Origin: DASYXT01 sp035934555
GTDB lineage: Bacteria > Verrucomicrobiota > Verrucomicrobiia > Limisphaerales > UBA8199
Length of the DNA stretch: 64,000 nt
Direction: 5' to 3'
Assembly (NCBI GenBank): GCA_035934555.1
Contig: DASYXT010000071.1
Span: 62,001 to 126,000 of the forward strand
Part shown: piece by piece, positions 35,360 to 43,290 of the stretch
Numbering within the stretch: the first letter of the stretch is position 1
Layout: every line of letters begins with the position of its first letter
Position numbers and translations under genes: made by a program
The notes under the pieces: generated by a model
Told to the model about the DNA's origin: nothing
The model's database searches: none
Seen by the model: only the letters and a program-made list of their open reading frames with translations

Positions 35360-36745
35360 ATGCGCCTGCCTGCTGCCTTTGGTGAACTTCTGCGGCAGTG
35401 GAGAATCTATCTTATAGCGACACTTTTTGCCGCCGTCCCTGACTGCCGCGCCGTCTGGGTGACGGGTTACTACCCCGGTTACGAGCAAGGAGCACTGCCG
35501 CCCTCAGCGCTTGATTTCTCAGTCATCACCCATGTGATTCAGTTTTCAATTCTGCCCAACGCCGACGGCACGGTCAGCCGCGCCAATGGCCTCACGGCCG
35601 CCGGTTCGGCGAGCCTGGTAAGCCGGGCGCACGCCGCGGGACGAAGCGCCTTGATTTGCGTTGGAGGCGCCGGCAGCGAAAGCGCATTCCAAGCCGCCAG
35701 CGCAGCCGCGATGCGCGCGGCGTTCATCGGCAATCTTACTAATTTCCTCGCGACCAATGACTACGACGGGATTGACCTGGATTGGGAGCCGCTCCCGGTG
35801 AGCGATTTCAACCAGTTCACGAACCTGGTAATTGAATTGCGCGCCGCGCTGGCGGGATTTGCTCAACCCAAACTGCTAACCGTCGCGGCCGGTGCCTATC
35901 CAAACTATGGAGACCCTGCCGATTCGGAAGCGGCAATGTTTGCAGGACTGCAGAGTGAGTTGGACCAGATCAACCTGATGACATACGACCTCTCCGGACC
36001 ATGGCCGGGGTGGGTGAACTGGTTCAACTCCCCGATTTATGACGGAGGTTACCGGTTCCCCAGCACCGGGGGGTTGGTTCCATCGGTTGATGGTGCGGTG
36101 AGCCGCTTTTTGACCAACGGCGTTGCCCCTGGTAAAATCGGCGTTGGTATCGCGTTCTACGGATACGTCTGGTCTGGCGGAATCGGCACCTCGACCGGCG
36201 GGGCCGCGTTGCCCCGCCAGAGCTGGTCCACCGCGCCGACCGTCGCCACGCTCTCATATGCGAACCTTCTCACGACTTATTACCAGTCAAACCTGTATCA
36301 TTGGGATTCCGCCGCGCAGGCGCCATATTTGAGCATCGATAATGCGGGTTCCGCCAACGACAGGTTCATCTCTTACGACGACAAGCATACGTGTGAGGCC
36401 AAGCTGAGCTACGTGCGGAATCATTTCCTCGGCGGGTTGATGATTTGGGAATTGGGCCAGGACTACGCGGCCGACTCGCTGGTCCAGGAGTTAAAGCGCG
36501 ACCTTGCCACGCCCGGCGCCATCGCTATTCACGCCACTAATCAAAATATTGCGCTGAGCTTCACCAGCCTGCCTTTGGCACTTTACCGCATTTGCTGGAC
36601 GACAAATGCTGCCAGCGGCCCCTGGCAGACGCTCACGAATAACGTGCCCGGCGGTCCTGATGCCCTCACCACAATCCAGGTGTGGGACATCGGCGCCCTG
36701 GATGTGACGCCGTACCGTTTTTACCGGTTGCAGACGCCGCCCTAG
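35360..36745 (+). CDS. GH18 chitinase-like exported protein with C-terminal FYRLQ module
   Basis: 461 residues. Signal region MRLPAAFGELLRQWRIYLIA. Family 18 TIM barrel: VWVTGYYPGY, SALICVGGAG, and the catalytic DGIDLDWE (D136, D139, D141, acid E143), then QINLMTYDLSGPW and GIAFYGYVW; GGLMIWELGQD closes the barrel. After residue 385 an immunoglobulin-like module ends RFYRLQTPP. It should hydrolyse chitin or a related GlcNAc polymer outside the cell. A GTG at 35351 is an alternative start. It is divergent from the GH20-like gene. Confidence 0.9.
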   Translation: MRLPAAFGELLRQWRIYLIATLFAAVPDCRAVWVTGYYPGYEQGALPPSALDFSVITHVIQFSILPNADGTVSRANGLTAAGSASLVSRAHAAGRSALICVGGAGSESAFQAASAAAMRAAFIGNLTNFLATNDYDGIDLDWEPLPVSDFNQFTNLVIELRAALAGFAQPKLLTVAAGAYPNYGDPADSEAAMFAGLQSELDQINLMTYDLSGPWPGWVNWFNSPIYDGGYRFPSTGGLVPSVDGAVSRFLTNGVAPGKIGVGIAFYGYVWSGGIGTSTGGAALPRQSWSTAPTVATLSYANLLTTYYQSNLYHWDSAAQAPYLSIDNAGSANDRFISYDDKHTCEAKLSYVRNHFLGGLMIWELGQDYAADSLVQELKRDLATPGAIAIHATNQNIALSFTSLPLALYRICWTTNAASGPWQTLTNNVPGGPDALTTIQVWDIGALDVTPYRFYRLQTPP

Positions 36746-36877
36746 AGTCGTGGAGCGTGGGAGGCTTCATTGTAAGCTCGATCCGATCGCTGTTCCTGTT
36801 CACCAGCGGCAAATCGTTACCGCTGATCAAGGCTGACTCAGAGAGTATGAAGGTAGCAAAAGGTTGCCAAGTCGTTG

Positions 36878-39421
36878 TCAATTTGGTCGGGATTCTGCGG
36901 CGACGGGCTTCGTCTCGAACGCGTGCTCAACCGGCGAAAACACGCAGCAAATTCGAGTGCCTTGCCCGGGGTTACTGTCGATCTCCAGGGTGGCGCCGAT
37001 TACGCGGGCTCTATACTGCATGATGCGCAAGCCCATGCCCGTCGGCCGAGTCGCCCCCGGCGCAAAGCCCGCGCCGTCGTCCTGAATACTCAGCCCGTAT
37101 CGCTCTCTCTCCGGCTCAAGTCGGAGGTAAACTTGCTTTGCGTGTCCATGTTTGGCCGCATTGGCAATGGCTTCCTGCGCGATGTAATACAGGTGCAGCG
37201 CGATGGGATTATCCACTTTGGCCGGAGGGTTTTCGCACGCAAACGTGCACTGCAGTTGGAACAGGTTGCCGGCATTGACGGCCAGTTCTTCCAGGGCCGA
37301 TACCAGCCCGTTCTCCTCGAGCCGGACTGGGAACAATCCGCGCGCAACACCGCGTGTCTGGGTCAACGCCGTGTTGAGCAGACCGCTGATGCGCTCCGCT
37401 TCGACCGATTCATCCGCGCCTTTCTCTTGCAAGCGGTCCGCGAGCGTTTCGGTCAGGTAGGAAATGCCGACCAATTGCTGGCAAACACCATCGTGTAGGT
37501 CGTGGCCGATGCGGCGTTGCTCGCGATTGCTGATCTCGAGCAACTCGCGTTCGAGCCGCTTGCGTTCCGAGATGTCCCGCGCGATACCTTCCACTTCCAT
37601 GTGGCGCCCGTTTTGTTCAATCAGCCGTGTGCTGATTTCCAGGCGGACGGCCTGGCCCGAAGCGGCGGCGAAATCCCATTCCGCGGTGCCCGGCGCGGAA
37701 TCCTTCAAGACCTGTTCGAGCCATTGCCGGGCGGCGCTTTGCTGCTCCGGGACAACCAATTCAATAATGCTGCGGGAAAGGATTTCCTCGCGCCGGAGTT
37801 GCAGCAAATGTTCCCCGGCCTGGTTGATGGAAGTCAGCCGGCCCTCAAGATCGTGCGTATAGACAATGTCATTGGCATTCTCGAACAAGTCCACATACCG
37901 TTCTTTCAACGCCGCCTCGGTTTCGAGCTTTTGCCGGATGATTTCCGTCTGCTGCTGGACCCGCCGCCGCAGCACGCCTACCCACGCAAAGGCCGCCAAC
38001 ACGCAAACGCCCAGCGCCGCCGTCATCCACAGCACGCGCCGCAGCGTCCACCACGACGGCGCCGCCAGCAGCGACACATCCGCCGGCGAACGCAGCAACA
38101 GCCGGAAGGATTTTGCGCGCCAGGCCTCGCCCGCGCGCCAATCGCTGCCGGGCTCGATCACGCACACGCCGGTCACCACGACGCGGCTGCCGTTGGCCAG
38201 CGCGCCCAAACCCGGCGCGTCGGGTCCGGCCTGGTAGTAGGCGTGAAAGACGAAATTCTGCGCCTGCAAGACCAGCGATTGCTCGCGGCTGGAACTGGCA
38301 CGGTCCAGCAATGAGGCTTCGATGCGCACCAATTGGCAATCGCGCGTGCCTTTCAGCGCCTCGTCCAACGTCACCGCGACGGGGTCCGGTGGCAAACCGC
38401 TGCCGACTTTCCGATAGAGCGCATCCTGCATCGTCGGGGTGTAGGCGCCCTGGGCGGGAAAGCCCAGGATTTCGACGCGATCTCCAACACTCAAGGGCGT
38501 CAGTTGCCGCGTCTGGACCAATAACCCTTGTTTTTCATCCTCCACAAAAATCATGTTGCCGCGTTGTTGATAGGTGACCTGGCCGACTACCTTGACTCGA
38601 TGGCCGTAAGTGCCTTGTGGGGTGAATTGCAGCAGGCTGCCGATAGTTTCCGCCGGGATGGACCAGGGCGCAGCGGGCGCCGGTTTCTCGATCAAGAAAT
38701 CCTCGGGCCGAGGCACCAGGATGCGGATATAAAAAAGCTGGCGCTGGCGATTGAATTGGGTCGAGCAGACGCCGCGCGCGTGCACGGTCGAATCCACCAG
38801 GTCGCGCGTCTGGGCCGGTGCGAGGTTGGTAGCGTAAAGCGCCAGGCGCCCGCCGCCCGTCGCCAGGTCGATCAGCAGGTAGTGCGTGAAAGGGTCCACC
38901 TGCGCCGCACGCACGATCCCGTGCACTTCGACAAACTGGCTGTCTTCGGTGCCACTGGCCAGTTCCTCGAAGGTGACCGGTTTGGCCTCGGGCAACGGCT
39001 TCGCGCCGACCACCGTGACGGTTTGCGGCGAAACGATGGGCGCGTACTCACCGGGACTAGTCGTGCCGACCACCTCGACCTCCTGGCCAGGCAGCAATTC
39101 GAGGGGGGTCGGGAAGTCGCCGAGGTAAATCCCGGCGCTGTCATCCTGAAGAAAGCGTGAAAAAAGCGCCTGGTCGTAAAACGTGATCACCCCGCGCAGG
39201 CGGACCGGGTAATGGCCGCCGGCCTGCTCGGCCGTCAACTGGCGCACCGCCTGGGCACTGTGCAACTCCGGCAGGACCTCGGCCGCTCGTGCGCCATGCC
39301 GCGCGCCAAGAAATAGCGCTGCCAGGACCCAGCCCACGTTCTGAAGAACCTGCACCCCAGCTCCTGCATTTGCCCGGAGGACCCGCCTCCTCATGATTGG
39401 CCCAAAGCCAGGCTGCGACAT
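36878..39421 (-). CDS. membrane sensor histidine kinase with OB-like ectodomain, PAS and HisKA_3
   Basis: 847 residues. A hydrophobic N-terminus is followed by about 430 periplasmic residues containing three repeats of a beta-rich type (VRLRGVITFYD, VEVHGIVRA, VKVVGQVTYQQRG), consistent with OB-like folds. A helix (VLWMTAALGVCVLAAFAWVG) follows, then a PAS domain (ENANDIVYTHDLEGRLTSIN), dimerisation segment with the phospho-acceptor in RIGHDLHDGV (H643 by analogy) and a HATPase with N-box IANAAKHGHAKQ and DDGAGF. It belongs to the NarX/DesK class. No response regulator is adjacent, so the partner is elsewhere. Confidence 0.9.
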   Translation of the reverse strand: MSQPGFGPIMRRRVLRANAGAGVQVLQNVGWVLAALFLGARHGARAAEVLPELHSAQAVRQLTAEQAGGHYPVRLRGVITFYDQALFSRFLQDDSAGIYLGDFPTPLELLPGQEVEVVGTTSPGEYAPIVSPQTVTVVGAKPLPEAKPVTFEELASGTEDSQFVEVHGIVRAAQVDPFTHYLLIDLATGGGRLALYATNLAPAQTRDLVDSTVHARGVCSTQFNRQRQLFYIRILVPRPEDFLIEKPAPAAPWSIPAETIGSLLQFTPQGTYGHRVKVVGQVTYQQRGNMIFVEDEKQGLLVQTRQLTPLSVGDRVEILGFPAQGAYTPTMQDALYRKVGSGLPPDPVAVTLDEALKGTRDCQLVRIEASLLDRASSSREQSLVLQAQNFVFHAYYQAGPDAPGLGALANGSRVVVTGVCVIEPGSDWRAGEAWRAKSFRLLLRSPADVSLLAAPSWWTLRRVLWMTAALGVCVLAAFAWVGVLRRRVQQQTEIIRQKLETEAALKERYVDLFENANDIVYTHDLEGRLTSINQAGEHLLQLRREEILSRSIIELVVPEQQSAARQWLEQVLKDSAPGTAEWDFAAASGQAVRLEISTRLIEQNGRHMEVEGIARDISERKRLERELLEISNREQRRIGHDLHDGVCQQLVGISYLTETLADRLQEKGADESVEAERISGLLNTALTQTRGVARGLFPVRLEENGLVSALEELAVNAGNLFQLQCTFACENPPAKVDNPIALHLYYIAQEAIANAAKHGHAKQVYLRLEPERERYGLSIQDDGAGFAPGATRPTGMGLRIMQYRARVIGATLEIDSNPGQGTRICCVFSPVEHAFETKPVAAESRPN

Positions 39422-39491
39422 GGGACCATTCTTAGGTTTCTGTGCGGAAAAATCAATCCAAGCGACGAGTATGGAGAGCCATGGAAGGAAG

Positions 39492-39564
39492 GCGCCAAAG
39501 GGCTGGCGCAGTCCATGACGTTTCGCGACTTGATGGTTTTTGGAGTGCGCCAGCCCTTTGGCGC
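39492..39564. repeat. palindromic repeat, GCGCCAAAGGGCTGGCGCA arms
   Basis: A 19-base arm at 39492-39510 and its exact inverse at 39546-39564, around 35 nt. It lies between the histidine kinase and the prepilin-like gene, without a T-run, so a REP-like or mobile palindrome is more likely than a terminator. Confidence 0.75.
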
Positions 39565-39620
39565 TTTCTCCTTAGGAATAGCGCCGTCGTTTCCTTTTGT
39601 GCCGGAAATGGGCCTCTTTG

Positions 39621-40526
39621 TCAGTATGGCGGCGCCAGGAGCCCTGCGGAGTGCTGGGTTTCCCAGCGCAGATCCTGGTCCTGGGGCAGATTCACGTTCA
39701 AGGGCAACAGTTGGCCCTGGTGCAGGGCAGGCATCGTGCGGCCATCGAGCCATTTGTGAATCTCAGAGTGGCCATCGGCAAACGAAAACCCGGCAGCGCT
39801 TCCATGATAGCTCGCTGGATAATCGATAATCTGCCAGGGAGTATTGGGGTCTGAGGCAAACCAACCATCATTGATGCTGTCCTCACGTTCATCAAGGATG
39901 ACGAACAGGCTCGAGGGAGACTTGATATCAGCGGTCTTTTCAAAGACTGGATAGCGGCTTGCGCCTTGCCGCTGGGCCACCGTCACGCCCGGACCCGCAT
40001 GTGTGCCCTCCCAAGTGCGGCTCCACGTTCCATAAAAGCAATTCATCGAAACACTGCGCACGCGGTTCATTCGTTGACCGTAAATCGTTACAGTCGCGTG
40101 ATCAGCGGGGCATTTGAAGGCGGCCGGTGACTTCACGTACGGCCCCAGATACCCGCAATACTGGTAAAGCCCGCCGTGCGTGATCAGGTAATTGATATTG
40201 GTGTTATCGGTGCTGGCGGTAAAGTCCAGCCAGCCGCCGACCCAACTTTCGTTGTAGTGTGCCTTCCCCGAGTTATTCCCGTCGGTGTTATACACCAGCG
40301 AATCGTTGCTATCGTCTGCATACATCTGGCAGCCCAGAGTGATCTGGTGGCCGTTATTCATGCAGTAGGTGCCTTGGGCCTTGAGTCTGGCGCGCGCCAG
40401 GGCCGGCAGCAGCATGGCAGCCAGGATGGCGATAATGGCGATGACAACCAGCAGTTCGATCAGCGTAAAGGCCCGCGAGCGACTGCTGAGTTCCTGCTCT
40501 GCGCAGGTGGGGTTCGAGCATTTCAT
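39621..40526 (-). CDS. type II secretion / prepilin-like protein (H-x9-DG type)
   Basis: 301 residues from the ATG at 40526. The prepilin signal is SRAFTLIELLVVIAIIAILA with a following LPALARARLKAQ, so a leader peptidase should cut before the Phe and leave a membrane-spanning helix. The C-terminal globular part has conserved Cys (CMNNGHQ, FKCPADHAT), and the FADGHSEIHKW motif of the large verrucomicrobial/planctomycete prepilin-like family. The exact role is unknown; these proteins are abundant singletons. The start was chosen because the family begins shortly before the cleavage site. Confidence 0.85.
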   Translation of the reverse strand: MKCSNPTCAEQELSSRSRAFTLIELLVVIAIIAILAAMLLPALARARLKAQGTYCMNNGHQITLGCQMYADDSNDSLVYNTDGNNSGKAHYNESWVGGWLDFTASTDNTNINYLITHGGLYQYCGYLGPYVKSPAAFKCPADHATVTIYGQRMNRVRSVSMNCFYGTWSRTWEGTHAGPGVTVAQRQGASRYPVFEKTADIKSPSSLFVILDEREDSINDGWFASDPNTPWQIIDYPASYHGSAAGFSFADGHSEIHKWLDGRTMPALHQGQLLPLNVNLPQDQDLRWETQHSAGLLAPPY

Positions 40527-40657
40527 AATCTGAATTTCCGATGCGTGCAACCGCGGCTCAGCTAACTCACCCAATAAAACTAACACCCCACGCCCCAAAT
40601 TGTCAACGAACGCCATGTCGTTAAAATCAATGACTTCCCGGCGGGTGCGCACCCGAT

Positions 40658-43054
40658 TCAATGCCTGCCGGCTTTCAGGGCCAGAATCGCTTCGAGATTC
40701 TGCCGCGCTGCCAGGTTCGTCGGATTCAGTTCCAATGTGATTTGGAACTCCTTGACCGCCTCATCCAGTTTGCCTGCCTTTGCGAGCGCAAGTCCATCAT
40801 TCAAATGCCCGGGCGCAAAGTCCGGGCGGGTGCGGACAGCTTCCGCGAACTGGGCCTGCGCTTCCTCGATTCTCCCTTCCGACGCCAGTTCGCCCCCGAA
40901 AAGATATCGAGCCTGCCAGAAATTGGGGTCCATCCGGACCGCAGCGCTGAAATAATCGAGTGCTTGGTTGCCGTGCTGTTCCGCAACCAAACTAACAGCG
41001 TGATAGAAGTAGTCGGCTGGGCCGTTCGGTTGATGAGCGGCGGCAGCCTGGTAATGATTAATGGCTTCATTCCAACTGCCTTCATTTTGCTCCATGAATC
41101 CCCAGTTTTGATAAGCCTCGACCGAGCCTGGATCCATTTTAAGGCTGCGGGCAAAATACTTTGCCGCTTCGCTTGTCTGCTGTTGGTTCGCCAACAGCAT
41201 TCCCATTTCGTTCAAGGCAGGGACATAATCCGTGCGAATAGCCAGGGCGCGCAAAAAGCTTTTTTCCGCTGCGCGGTCGTTCCCCAGGCGGACCAGCAAC
41301 CGGCCAACGATGCAAGGAGTCATCGGGTTCTGGGGCAGTAAGTCGCTGACTTGTTGCTCTTGGCCGGGAGCTTCGGCCAAGCTGCCGGTTTGGTCTAAGA
41401 ATTGCGCGAAGTTTTCGCGCAAACAATAGTCGCCGGGCCTTAGCGCCAGGGCTTCTTCGTATGCGGCCCGCGACTCGGCGCGGGCTTGTTCCGTCATTTG
41501 CAAGTTCAGTTCCTGCAGTTTGGCGATGTAAAACTTTGCGCGCGGGACATCGTTCAATTGGCCCGTGAAAGGCGGCTCCGAAACGCGGCTGTAGTTTTCC
41601 TGCCACACGCGGAAGCGGTCCCAGGGTGAAACGGCCAGGCGCCGGTCGCATAATTCCGCAGACGCCCATTGGCTTTTGCCCTGGGCCAGGAGGGATTTTG
41701 GAAGCAGCTTCAGACTTTGTTCGGCAAATGCTCGTCCCAGCAAATAGTTGCCGTCAAAGTTCAAATGCACATGCTCATAAAATAACTCATTGCCGGGAAT
41801 TTTTGCCCGGGAACCCTGCGCCAGTAACTCACGGGCATCCAAAAAATCAACGCCCTGGTTCGCCCTGGCCTGCGCCGCGTCTTGTATGATACGATTAATG
41901 CGGGTGTCGGCGCGAAACGCCAGCGTGTCGTCATCGCGGGCCAATTCAAAATCACTCAAGGCTTGCGCGAAATTGGTCAGCGCAAGCTGGCAGCGCCCAG
42001 AGCGAAAATGCAGCTCGGCATATTGCGGATCAATCGCGGCAGCGCGTTCGTATTTTTTGAGCGCCGCGGGGAAATCACCCGACCCCTCAAGCGTGATGCC
42101 CTCCCGATAAAGCCTGTCCCATTCGCTTTGGTGGGTATCGTCCAAGCCGGCGGAATGCAGCGAACCAAAAGGAGCACAGTCCTTTAAATTACTTCCGACC
42201 GTGCTCAAGATAACAGGCACGCCGGCAGCGCGTCCGGCGCGCAAAATGTCGTCCAGATTCTGTTTGAAATTTTCGTAGGCGCGCAGCCGGTTCGGATCAT
42301 CGTAGCGAAGCTGATGCTCTTTAAACATGTCCAGGCCGCGCCAGGTCTGTGGGGTGGCGGAATGCGCCCATCGTCGCACCAGGCTATCCAGCAATTGGCC
42401 GGATTTGGTGGATTTCACCGCGAGCGAGGCGCGAATTAAGTGAATTCCTGCCACCCGCGAACCGAATACGGTGCCCCCACCGAAGGGGCCGACCATTTCG
42501 TTGTTGCCCATGTAAATAATCCACAAATCGCCATCCCGCCGAGCGCATTCACGTGCGATGGGCAAAATCACGTGCGAATTGATGGCAGTCATCGCCACAC
42601 AGACCACTTCAAAATCCGTTTTAGGAAAACGTTCGCGCAGCAACACCTGCAGATACCGCCAGGCACCAAAGGTGGGATCCGGATCGCCCATCGCCGCCGA
42701 TTCGCCGAACACAAAAATGCGATAGGTGTTGGCCGGTTTCTTTACTGCCATGCGCATGGGTAACGGCGTGCGCGCCAAAGCGGGTGGGAAGAATCGGTAG
42801 CCAAACCGATCATTGGGCACATAATAATCTTTGCCCTGAATATTGATTTTTAGAAAAAAACTGGTGGGATAACCATAACCGCACAGACGCAAACCCACCT
42901 CTAAGCCGCAGACGCCCAGCAGGATAGCAGCGGGCGCAAAGATTCGGAATAACCACAGACGGCGCCGCGAAATCCTGAGCGCCGGCTTTTCAGCCATTAC
43001 CTTCTTTTCTGGCGCAGAACGCTTTTGCTTTGCCGAGTGCTTGCTTCGCTTCAA
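40658..43054 (-). CDS. membrane-anchored SGNH hydrolase-like protein with TPR repeats
   Basis: 798 residues. A Lys/Arg-rich N-terminus precedes a membrane helix (LWLFRIFAPAAILLGVCGL). A GDSL/SGNH-type domain follows with FGESAAMGDPDPTFG (block I Ser), YMGNNEMVGPFGGG (Asn block) and YEHVHLN (C-terminal His). The last 350 residues are TPR-like (for example PGSVEAYQNWGFMEQNEGSW). Such proteins may deacylate or modify surface glycans and assemble through TPR contacts. The substrate is unknown. Confidence 0.8.
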   Translation of the reverse strand: MKRSKHSAKQKRSAPEKKVMAEKPALRISRRRLWLFRIFAPAAILLGVCGLEVGLRLCGYGYPTSFFLKINIQGKDYYVPNDRFGYRFFPPALARTPLPMRMAVKKPANTYRIFVFGESAAMGDPDPTFGAWRYLQVLLRERFPKTDFEVVCVAMTAINSHVILPIARECARRDGDLWIIYMGNNEMVGPFGGGTVFGSRVAGIHLIRASLAVKSTKSGQLLDSLVRRWAHSATPQTWRGLDMFKEHQLRYDDPNRLRAYENFKQNLDDILRAGRAAGVPVILSTVGSNLKDCAPFGSLHSAGLDDTHQSEWDRLYREGITLEGSGDFPAALKKYERAAAIDPQYAELHFRSGRCQLALTNFAQALSDFELARDDDTLAFRADTRINRIIQDAAQARANQGVDFLDARELLAQGSRAKIPGNELFYEHVHLNFDGNYLLGRAFAEQSLKLLPKSLLAQGKSQWASAELCDRRLAVSPWDRFRVWQENYSRVSEPPFTGQLNDVPRAKFYIAKLQELNLQMTEQARAESRAAYEEALALRPGDYCLRENFAQFLDQTGSLAEAPGQEQQVSDLLPQNPMTPCIVGRLLVRLGNDRAAEKSFLRALAIRTDYVPALNEMGMLLANQQQTSEAAKYFARSLKMDPGSVEAYQNWGFMEQNEGSWNEAINHYQAAAAHQPNGPADYFYHAVSLVAEQHGNQALDYFSAAVRMDPNFWQARYLFGGELASEGRIEEAQAQFAEAVRTRPDFAPGHLNDGLALAKAGKLDEAVKEFQITLELNPTNLAARQNLEAILALKAGRH

Positions 43055-43213
43055 ATCAGTTCAACTCCGCTTCAAAACCGGAGCGCATGCCGGAATTGAA
43101 AACGGAACAGTGGAAAATATCGTCTGCCGAGCGGAAATAAAGCCAAACCGGCAGCCACCCTCGCATACCGGAAAAGTTGCTTTTTCCGATCAGCGACGTT
43201 CACTTTTAAGAGC

Positions 43214-43248
43214 AAAAGGTCGGCGCCGACTCTGCGTCGGCGCCGACC
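43214..43248 (-). terminator. intrinsic terminator of the 978-aa protein gene
   Basis: On the minus strand GGTCGGCGCCGAC, a 5-nt loop and GTCGGCGCCGACC form a perfect 13-bp GC stem followed by TTTT. It is 43 bases past the stop of the minus-strand gene at 43291, the right place for a terminator. Confidence 0.85.
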
Positions 43249-43290
43249 CGGGTTGTTTTCGCAATTCGACTCTAGTCCCCGCAACCGGGT

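Noticed and set aside
39391..39753. 120-codon minus-strand frame between the kinase and the prepilin-like gene
   Set aside because: Mostly a translation of the palindrome at 39492-39564 and a shadow of the prepilin-like gene.
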